DNA of 8,585 nt. Source: CAYNNP01 sp964398215. Its GTDB lineage: Bacteria > Planctomycetota > Planctomycetia > Pirellulales > Pirellulaceae. Numbering within the stretch: position 1 is the first letter of the stretch; each line of letters begins with the position of its first letter. The notes below the pieces were generated by a model that saw nothing but the letters and a program-made list of their open reading frames with translations, searched no databases and was not told the origin of the DNA. The stretch covers positions 1-8,585 of the forward strand of contig CAYNNP010000270.1 in NCBI GenBank assembly GCA_964398215.1, given 5' to 3'. Shown piece after piece: positions 1 through 5,182 of the stretch. The translations under genes were made by a program, and so were the position numbers.

Positions 1-37
1 GGGCTATCGCCCATCGGCTCAGTAAATCCACAAACCG
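1..37 (+). repeat. Half copy of a dispersed palindromic repeat
   Basis: This stretch aligns with the right arm of the large inverted repeat at 3417-3577 (best match about 3524-3559). About 30 of 37 positions are identical by eye, with one single-base indel. Shared blocks include TCGGCTCAG and AAATC, followed by ACAA and CCG. The left arm would lie outside the window, so it cannot be said whether a full copy exists. As with the complete element, it lies a short distance upstream of a + strand gene and in the same orientation. Confidence 0.7.
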
Positions 38-43
38 CTACAC

Positions 44-50
44 AAAGGAA
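44..50 (+). promoter_or_regulatory. Ribosome binding site AAAGGAA supporting a TTG start
   Basis: AAAGGAA lies seven bases before the TTG at 58. It is the main reason for choosing that codon as the start of the hydrolase gene. The same frame is open back to the window edge, and TTG codons also occur at 64 and 70, so the start is not fully fixed. Confidence 0.5.
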
Positions 51-57
51 CCATTCC

Positions 58-942
58 TTGTCTTTGCATTTGTCTAACACGCAATACTATCCACGTGTTT
101 TTGTGATCGCTTTGGCGATCGTCAATTGCATGATCGGCCAAGCCGTTTCGGATGACGTGAAAGCCAAGAACGATTTGGTAACGCCAGAAATGACAAAGTC
201 GTGCCCTGCGCCTGGAAAGAGAGTGCGGCAAGTAGCGCCCGAGTACCGCCAAACAAAAGTTTACCACTCGTTGTATCTGCCGACCGATTGGAAACCCGGT
301 GGGAACTATCCGGTGATCGTTGAATACACCGGCAACAAATTCCCGGCTTGCGGTTCGACGGGAGAAGTCAAAGATGCGAACTTGGGCTACGGTCTCTCTG
401 GCGGAAAAGGCTTCATTTGGATTTCAATGCCGTACATCGATGTCGATGGTCAAAAAAACACGGTCACCTGGTGGGGCGACAAACAACTGACCGTGGACTA
501 CTGCAAAACAAACTTGCCTCGCATCTGCAAGCAATTTGGAGGCGACCTCGACAACGTCTTCTTGTGTGGATTTTCGCGCGGCGCAATCGCGGCCGGATAC
601 ATTGGATTGGCCGACGATGAGATCGCAAAGTTCTGGAAAGGGTTTGTGACCCATGACCACTTTGATGGGCAAAAAAAATGGGGCTATCCAGACAGCGATC
701 GCAAATCGGCGCTCGCGCGATTGGCCCGTTTGCAGGGAAGGCCCGTTTTGGTGTGCGGTGGCGCCAACGAATTCCTGAAGGAACACTTGGGTCTTGCCAA
801 GTTCACATTCATGGCGATTCCTGTTGCGGAACTATTCGACATCCCTGACGGAAAAGTTATCCATCCGCATACCGATTTGTGGATGCATCGCCCAAGTCAA
901 TATCGTCAACGGGCTCGCCAGTGGCTTGCCAGCCAAAAGTGA
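58..942 (+). CDS. Secreted alpha/beta-hydrolase-fold protein (putative esterase)
   Basis: A 294-residue protein, probably an exported serine hydrolase; the substrate is unknown. Residues 13-31 form a hydrophobic stretch (VFVIALAIVNCMIG) that looks like a signal peptide, so it likely acts in the periplasm or outside the cell. A start at the later ATG (Met25) would destroy this signal, which favours TTG at 58. GFSRG at 171-175 matches the nucleophile-elbow pattern G-x-S-x-G, making Ser173 the candidate nucleophile. LVCGGANE (231-238) lies where the catalytic acid is usually found, and the HPHTD segment (His269 and His271) or His277 could supply the histidine. Six cysteines after the signal region (49, 98, 149, 157, 170, 233) could allow disulfides in an exported protein. 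The gene ends 19 bases from the convergent tsaB. The fold assignment is fairly safe; the esterase activity is inferred. Confidence 0.75.
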   Translation: MSLHLSNTQYYPRVFVIALAIVNCMIGQAVSDDVKAKNDLVTPEMTKSCPAPGKRVRQVAPEYRQTKVYHSLYLPTDWKPGGNYPVIVEYTGNKFPACGSTGEVKDANLGYGLSGGKGFIWISMPYIDVDGQKNTVTWWGDKQLTVDYCKTNLPRICKQFGGDLDNVFLCGFSRGAIAAGYIGLADDEIAKFWKGFVTHDHFDGQKKWGYPDSDRKSALARLARLQGRPVLVCGGANEFLKEHLGLAKFTFMAIPVAELFDIPDGKVIHPHTDLWMHRPSQYRQRARQWLASQK

Positions 943-961
943 ACGATTCTGACCGGCGCAA

Positions 962-1696
962 TCAACCCTTCGACGCGATGTTTTCTTCGGCTGCACTCTG
1001 TTTTAGATAGGTCGGAACCAAGTGAAGTGGGTCGGTGAACTTGGCATTTTGGGCATGTCGCCAGGCGACCAATCCGACGCCAACTGCGTCCACATGGTCT
1101 CGAATCAAAAAGTCGTGCTCATTTTTAAAAACTTTTTTGTCCCCAGTGACTTTCTGATCAGGCGGTAAACCGGCCAAGATCTTGGACCATTGTTCGGCAT
1201 CAACGATCTTGCTGGGCTGCTGATCAGAGAACACATCCGAGCTGCCGGGAACGGCCTGGCCCAGACAAAAGCTGCCCGTGAATACTTGGCCGCGATAGGC
1301 GTTGATGCCAACTGTCAAGCGATCCAATTCGCCTGATTGGTAGAAAGTTGTCGCGGCGATGGCTGCCATCGAATCGACACCGATCAGTGGCAAATTCTTC
1401 GCATAACACAGTGTTTTGGCAGTTGTGACACCGATTCGCAGTCCAGTGAACGAACCTGGTCCTGCCGCAACTGAAACAAAACTTAGTTTTTGATTCTGGC
1501 TAGAAACCCAATCCAAAAGGCCCTTCAGAGCGGGGGCTAAAGTGGCTGCCGTGCGTTCACCTAACACTAATTTTTTCTGTTTCAGCACCTTATCTTCCTG
1601 CAAAACGGCGACAGAGCCAGCCGTTCCGGTTGTTTCAATGGCAAGCTGTAGTCCGCGCGAAACGGCGACAGTGTCGGCAGGATGGTCAGATCCCAT
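962..1696 (-). CDS. tsaB: tRNA threonylcarbamoyladenosine biosynthesis protein TsaB
   Basis: TsaB is the non-catalytic partner of the TsaD ATPase in the cytoplasmic complex that transfers the threonylcarbamoyl group to A37 of ANN-decoding tRNAs. The ASKHA-fold hallmarks are visible: LAIETTG at 18-24, AAGPGSFTGLRIG at 77-89 (the most diagnostic block), GVDSMAAIAAT at 106-116, and the C-terminal PTYLKQSAAEEN at 228-239. The family's DAR-x-GEVY motif reads NAYRGQVF (132-139), a divergent version. I chose the ATG at 1696, giving 244 residues; a TTG at 1729 would add 11 residues with no family resemblance. Neither start has a clear Shine-Dalgarno. Usual family length is about 220-240 residues. It is divergent from the phosphoesterase pair and convergent with the hydrolase, so it appears to be transcribed alone. 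Confidence 0.93.
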   Translation of the reverse strand: MGSDHPADTVAVSRGLQLAIETTGTAGSVAVLQEDKVLKQKKLVLGERTAATLAPALKGLLDWVSSQNQKLSFVSVAAGPGSFTGLRIGVTTAKTLCYAKNLPLIGVDSMAAIAATTFYQSGELDRLTVGINAYRGQVFTGSFCLGQAVPGSSDVFSDQQPSKIVDAEQWSKILAGLPPDQKVTGDKKVFKNEHDFLIRDHVDAVGVGLVAWRHAQNAKFTDPLHLVPTYLKQSAAEENIASKG

Positions 1697-1827
1697 GGGA
1701 TTGCTGTGATTTTTCCGTTGTGAGTACAATTCGATGTTCAGCAGTGGGCAATACGCTGCCGTAATTAACTTTAGTCATTTTCCGTACCCTTGAATACTTC
1801 ACGAACCAGACGATCGCAGGAGATACT
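1697..1827. promoter_or_regulatory. Divergent intergenic region (tsaB / phosphoesterase 1)
   Basis: These 131 bases separate two divergent genes and must carry both leaders. The region includes an AT-rich patch (GTAATTAACTTTAG, 1761-1774) that could host a promoter. I do not see a convincing pair of -35 and -10 boxes on either strand. The only clear signal is AGGAG at 1818-1822, five bases before the GTG start of the + strand gene. Confidence 0.4.
1818..1822 (+). promoter_or_regulatory. Ribosome binding site AGGAG before a GTG start
   Basis: AGGAG sits five bases upstream of the GTG at 1828 and fixes that codon as the start. The resulting N-terminus (MKRALISDIHGN) aligns exactly with that of the downstream paralogue. 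Confidence 0.7.
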
Positions 1828-2586
1828 GTGAAGCGAGCCTTGATTAGCGACATACATGGCAACCTGGAAGCTCTGCTTGCTGTCCTGGATGATATTCGTG
1901 ACGTTGGCGTTGACGACATCTACTGCTTGGGCGACGTGATTGGGTATGGCCCCAATCCATGCGAGTGCCTGGATCAGATTATGAAGCAATGCAAAGTTAC
2001 GATTCTCGGGAATCATGACCAAGCTGCCTTGTTTGATCCCGACGGTTTCAACCCGATGGCATTGCAAGCGATCTACTGGACTCGAGACCAACTTGATAGC
2101 GGCGATAGTTCTCCAGCGCAGATCAATGCTCGCTGGGATTTCCTTGGTGAACTTCCGAGGTTCGTTGACGAGGAAGAATTCAAGTTCGTCCACGGCTCGC
2201 CGCGAGATCCGACCAACGAATATGTCTTTCCAGAGTTTGTGTTCGATCATCGAAAGATGGAAACACTGTTCAAAAAAGTCAAACGCGCGTGCTTCATGGG
2301 GCATACGCATTTGCCAGGCGTGTTCACGACCGAGTGCGAGTTTATCACTCCCAAGGAATTCGAGTACGTTTACAAGCTCGGGAATTCCAAGTTGATGTTC
2401 AATGTCGGTAGCGTTGGTCAACCGCGCGATGAAGACAAGCGTGCATGCTACGCGATCTTGGATACCGACGAAGAAACAGTGACGTATCGTCGTGTTGAAT
2501 ACGATATCGATAAAACGGCGAACAAAATTTATGCCCAATCCGATTTGTCGGATGCGTTGGGCGACCGTCTGAAACATGGCCGGTAG
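1828..2586 (+). CDS. Calcineurin-like metallophosphoesterase, copy 1
   Basis: A 252-residue cytoplasmic protein of the metallophosphoesterase superfamily, closest in style to the ApaH/PP2A-like group (COG0639) and YfcE-type phosphodiesterases. The dinuclear metal site looks complete: DIHGN (Asp8, His10), GDVIGYG (Asp36), GNHD (Asn62, His63), VHGSPR (His122) and GHTH (His159, His161). Further blocks are PTNEYVFPE after the HGSPR motif, NVGSVGQPRD near 192-201 and RRVEYDI near 221-227. The substrate cannot be read from sequence; phosphoprotein, cyclic nucleotide, dinucleoside polyphosphate and other phosphodiesters are all possible. A paralogue of identical length follows 57 bases downstream on the same strand, so the two are probably co-transcribed. 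There is no signal peptide or added domain. Confidence 0.9.
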   Translation: MKRALISDIHGNLEALLAVLDDIRDVGVDDIYCLGDVIGYGPNPCECLDQIMKQCKVTILGNHDQAALFDPDGFNPMALQAIYWTRDQLDSGDSSPAQINARWDFLGELPRFVDEEEFKFVHGSPRDPTNEYVFPEFVFDHRKMETLFKKVKRACFMGHTHLPGVFTTECEFITPKEFEYVYKLGNSKLMFNVGSVGQPRDEDKRACYAILDTDEETVTYRRVEYDIDKTANKIYAQSDLSDALGDRLKHGR

Positions 2587-2602
2587 GTTCAATAGACTTT
2601 GT

Positions 2603-2619
2603 GGACCTAGGCAAGGTCC
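2603..2619 (+). other. Small hairpin between the phosphoesterase genes
   Basis: GGACCT (2603-2608) and AGGTCC (2614-2619) can pair around a five-base loop in the 57-base gap between the paralogues. No T tract follows, so it does not look like an intrinsic terminator. It could affect mRNA processing or be chance. Confidence 0.25.
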
Positions 2620-2643
2620 CGGCAATTCGAGAATAGGTCATCT

Positions 2644-3402
2644 GTGAAACGTACCGCGATCATTAGCGACATCCACGGGAATCTTTCGGCGCTCAATGCG
2701 GTGCTCGAAGACATTGAAACCCAAAATGTCGAACGCATTGTTTGCTTGGGCGATGTCATCGGCTACGGTCCAGAACCGTGTGCTTGCCTGGACAAAGTCA
2801 TGGAGTTTGACTTTTGTGTTTTGGGCAACCACGACAGCAGCGCTCTGTTTGATCCCGAAGGATTCAACGAAGCGGCGGAGCAGGCGATATTCTGGACGCG
2901 GCAACGATTGGAATGCGGCAGCGATGGTCCGGAAGCCAGCCGGAAACGAATGGAGTTCCTGTGTGGGCTTCCACGTTTGGTTCGCGAGGGTAGTGTGTTG
3001 TTTGTTCACGGTTCACCGCGTGGGCCAACGAACGAATACGTTTTTCCAGAAGACACTCAGAATGTCAAGAAAATGGAGAAGCTGTTTTCAATGGTTCCCC
3101 ATCTGTGTTTCCAAGGCCATACGCATGTTCCGGGCGTGTTCACGACGGATTTCAATTTCACGCGTCCAGCCGATATCCCCAATGGATACACGATTAGCGA
3201 TACATCACAGCGGTTGATGATCAACGTTGGCAGCGTCGGCCAACCACGCGACGGTGATTCACGCAGTTGCTACGTGGTGGTCGATGAGGATCGACTGAAT
3301 TTTCGGCGCGTTGAATATGACATTCGTTCCACGGTAGAAGCCATCGAAGCGGAACCAGATCTCGATAACTTTCTGGGCTATCGCCTGATCGAAGGTCGGT
3401 AG
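2644..3402 (+). CDS. Calcineurin-like metallophosphoesterase, copy 2
   Basis: A 252-residue paralogue of the preceding gene, about half identical by eye and alignable end to end. All metal ligands are kept: Asp9 and His11 in DIHGN, Asp37 in GDVIGYG, Asn62 and His63 in GNHD, His122 in VHGSPR, His159 and His161 in GHTH. The family-specific PTNEYVFPE, NVGSVGQPRD and RRVEYDI blocks are also kept. The main differences lie at 91-105, around the PED loop after the NEYVFPE block, and in the 170-190 loop, which are candidates for substrate-specific surfaces. The start is GTG at 2644 with a weak AGG at 2635-2637. Both copies look active rather than one decaying, which suggests different substrates or a heterodimer; that is inference. 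The inverted-repeat element begins 14 bases after the stop codon. Confidence 0.9.
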   Translation: MKRTAIISDIHGNLSALNAVLEDIETQNVERIVCLGDVIGYGPEPCACLDKVMEFDFCVLGNHDSSALFDPEGFNEAAEQAIFWTRQRLECGSDGPEASRKRMEFLCGLPRLVREGSVLFVHGSPRGPTNEYVFPEDTQNVKKMEKLFSMVPHLCFQGHTHVPGVFTTDFNFTRPADIPNGYTISDTSQRLMINVGSVGQPRDGDSRSCYVVVDEDRLNFRRVEYDIRSTVEAIEAEPDLDNFLGYRLIEGR

Positions 3403-3416
3403 CTTCGCGTCGCAAC

Positions 3417-3577
3417 CGTAGCGAACGGTCAACGGCTTGTTGATCTATTGGCGTGGCATATTTTTGTGAGCCGCTGGCGCTAGCCACGGGCCTCGAAGCG
3501 GTGCGTTACCACGACATGGCCCGCGGCTAGCGCCGTCGGCTCAGCAAATCAACAAGCCGTTGACGAGTGTCGCTACG
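3417..3577. repeat. Long inverted-repeat element (palindromic intergenic repeat)
   Basis: A nested palindrome fills almost the whole gap between phosphoesterase 2 and the deaminase. The outer arms are CGTAGCGA (3417-3424) and TCGCTACG (3570-3577), an exact 8-bp pair. The middle arms are 3428-3444 and 3548-3564, an exact 17-bp pair. The inner arms are 3467-3492 and 3518-3543, matching at 23 of 26 positions and containing the cores GGCGCTAGCC (3476-3485) and GGCTAGCGCC (3525-3534). The central loop is 25 bases. The left arm has about 18 extra bases (3445-3466 versus 3544-3547). There is no coding potential for a transposase. It could be a MITE-like or REP-like element, or form a cruciform or an RNA hairpin. 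Part of a second copy is at 1-37. Confidence 0.85.
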
Positions 3578-3602
3578 ACCTTTCCTTCTACACCGATTTC
3601 AA

Positions 3603-4046
3603 ATGTCGCAAGATCCATTCCTTAGCGCCGCGATTGAACAAGCAAAAATCGGTCTCTCCGAAGGCGGATTGCCGATCGGATCTGTCCTTGTTTTGGATGA
3701 CAAAATCATCGGGCGAGGACACAATCGACGCGTTCAAAAGCAGAGTTCGATCCTGCATGCCGAAATGGATTGCATCGAGAATGCGGGGCGGTTGACTGCG
3801 CGAGAGTATCAGGAGTGCGTACTGTATTCAACGCTATCGCCGTGCGACATGTGCAGCGGTACCGCGCTGTTGTATGGAATCCCACGTGTGATCGTTGGCG
3901 AGAATGTAAACTTTCACGGCCCAGAAGATTACTTGCGGTCACGGGGAGTCGATCTGCGGATCGTCGGTGACGCTGAATGTATCCAGCTGATGCAAGAATT
4001 CATTGCTGCAAATCCGAAGCTTTGGAATGAAGACATCGGTGTTTGA
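3603..4046 (+). CDS. Fcy1-like cytosine / nucleoside deaminase
   Basis: A 147-residue zinc deaminase of the cytidine/deoxycytidylate deaminase superfamily, very like yeast cytosine deaminase Fcy1 (cytosine to uracil plus ammonia, pyrimidine salvage). The zinc site is HAE (His52, catalytic Glu54) and PCDMC (Cys81, Cys84). From memory of yeast Fcy1, the substrate-contact residues also have counterparts: Asn41 (Asn51), Phe104 (Phe114), Trp141 (Trp152) and Asp144 (Asp155). The blocks GRGHN, GIPR, VGENVNF and the C-terminal W-x-EDIG are shared with the fungal enzyme. I chose ATG 3603 because the family starts here; a GTG at 3567 would add 12 residues encoded inside the inverted repeat. No good Shine-Dalgarno is seen before either codon. 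Guanine or other nucleobase deamination remains possible. It stops 22 bases from the convergent ABC gene. Confidence 0.88.
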   Translation: MSQDPFLSAAIEQAKIGLSEGGLPIGSVLVLDDKIIGRGHNRRVQKQSSILHAEMDCIENAGRLTAREYQECVLYSTLSPCDMCSGTALLYGIPRVIVGENVNFHGPEDYLRSRGVDLRIVGDAECIQLMQEFIAANPKLWNEDIGV

Positions 4047-4068
4047 AACTGCGCGCAAAGTTCTAATG

Positions 4069-5070
4069 TTAAGCTGATTGTTCTTGGGCGGACCGCTCGG
4101 ATGATTCGCGAAATTGCTCGGCAATCACATCTTCCAGTGGCGGATCTTCGACCACGACGTCTTCGATTGGATGATCACGCAATGTTTCTGTTAAAACTTG
4201 CGGAACATCGGCGCGTGGCACTCGGATCTTGACCTTTGGCCAATTCTCATCAAGCACTTTTCCAAAATGCGCCATCGATGGTGTGTGCCCCTCGGCAAGC
4301 TGCAATGTGATGATTTTGTAGCCAGAGAACTTGTCGATGATTCCAGAGAGCGACCCGTCATACTGGATCATGCCCGCAGCGATGACCACGACTCGATTGC
4401 ACAGCGCCGCGACATCTTTCATGTAGTGACTGGTCAGCAAGATCGTTATTTTGCGTTTCTCTTGATAGTATCGCAAGAATTTTTGAATGTTGTGTTGTGC
4501 AATCACATCCAAGCCAATCGTTGGTTCATCCAAAAACAACACATCGGGGCTGTGCAGCAGCGCGGCGATCAACTCCATCTTCATTCGCTCACCCAGCGAC
4601 AGTTCACGCACCGGTTGACTTAGCAAACGTGACACATCCAAAAGGTCGGTTAGTTCATCCAGGGTGTTTTGGAATGCGTCTTTGGGAACACCATAGATCT
4701 GTTGTTGAAGGCGATAGGATTCTTGCGCTGGCAAGTCCCACCAAAGCTGATTCTTTTGGCCCATCACCAAAGCGAATCGGCGTCGGTAGGCGTTTTTTCG
4801 TTCCCACGGAATATGCCCCATCACGGTTGCTTCACCGCTGGTTGGATTGATCACTCCGCTCAGTAATTTCAGCGTCGTCGTTTTGCCAGCTCCGTTGGGG
4901 CCAAGAAAAGCAACGAATTCGCCCTGCTGGACTTGTAAATCAATCCCGCGCACCGCCTGGACTTCCGAGTATTCGCGACGAAAGAGCCCGCGCAGACTTT
5001 CGGCGAGCCCTTCGCGTTTTTTGTAAACGCGATAAGACTTGGTCAAGTTGCTTACTTCGATAATCGACAT
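4069..5070 (-). CDS. ABC transporter ATP-binding protein (COG4586-type, ABC-2 exporter family)
   Basis: A 333-residue cytoplasmic ATPase that would power an ABC-2 type export system. The motifs are complete: Walker A GPNGAGKTT at 57-65, Q-loop in VMGQKNQLWWDLP (Gln105), signature LSLGE at 157-161, Walker B VLFLDEP with Asp181 and Glu182, D-loop GLD at 186-188 and switch His215. The GQKNQLWWDLP block and the N-terminal SYRVYKKREGL region are typical, as I recall, of the COG4586 group, whose partners are two ABC-2 family permeases (COG4587 and COG3694). The C-terminal 90 or so residues form the accessory domain usual for this group. No permease lies on either side here, so the membrane partners must be encoded elsewhere. 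ATG 5070 is used; there is no clear Shine-Dalgarno. A palindrome lies 23 bases upstream of the start. Cargo is unknown. Confidence 0.92.
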   Translation of the reverse strand: MSIIEVSNLTKSYRVYKKREGLAESLRGLFRREYSEVQAVRGIDLQVQQGEFVAFLGPNGAGKTTTLKLLSGVINPTSGEATVMGHIPWERKNAYRRRFALVMGQKNQLWWDLPAQESYRLQQQIYGVPKDAFQNTLDELTDLLDVSRLLSQPVRELSLGERMKMELIAALLHSPDVLFLDEPTIGLDVIAQHNIQKFLRYYQEKRKITILLTSHYMKDVAALCNRVVVIAAGMIQYDGSLSGIIDKFSGYKIITLQLAEGHTPSMAHFGKVLDENWPKVKIRVPRADVPQVLTETLRDHPIEDVVVEDPPLEDVIAEQFRESSERSAQEQSA

Positions 5071-5092
5071 GTTTCTGTTGCCGCGATGGTGC

Positions 5093-5120
5093 TAGGTTTC
5101 AGCCACATTGTAGAAACCTA
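5093..5120. promoter_or_regulatory. Perfect 8-bp inverted repeat upstream of the ABC gene
   Basis: TAGGTTTC (5093-5100) and GAAACCTA (5113-5120) are exact inverted copies separated by 12 bases. The site is 23 bases upstream of the ABC ATPase start and 63 bases downstream of the stop codon of the previous minus-strand gene. No T tract follows on either strand, so an operator or leader hairpin is more likely than an intrinsic terminator. Its function is inferred from position only. Confidence 0.4.
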
Positions 5121-5182
5121 CCGTCACTCGCGAAGCCCACTTGATTTTGCCTGACCACCGCTGAGATCCGTAGCCTTTTCCA

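Noticed and set aside
1686..1778. A 30-codon minus-strand frame (starting MTKVNYGSVL) whose stop codon overlaps the ATG of tsaB by 11 bases, as a possible leader peptide.
   Set aside because: It has no clear ribosome binding site and no recognisable attenuator hairpins, and overlaps of this size arise easily by chance. Conservation in relatives would be needed.
1771..2625. A long open frame of 284 codons antisense to phosphoesterase copy 1.
   Set aside because: The opposite strand encodes a protein with all family motifs. The antisense translation has no recognisable domain and is a codon-bias shadow.
3417..3577. CRISPR array or transposon with its own transposase.
   Set aside because: The repeats are inverted rather than direct with regular spacers, and there is no transposase frame within or beside the element.
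3567..3602. An in-frame GTG at 3567 that would lengthen the deaminase by 12 residues.
   Set aside because: The extra residues come from the repeat arm and have no counterpart in the family, and the ATG at 3603 matches the usual start.
1828..4046. The idea that the phosphoesterase pair and the deaminase form a nucleotide-based defence or signalling system.
   Set aside because: The deaminase is separated by the repeat element, has its own leader and resembles a salvage enzyme. There is no sensor, effector, nuclease or membrane-killing protein in the window.
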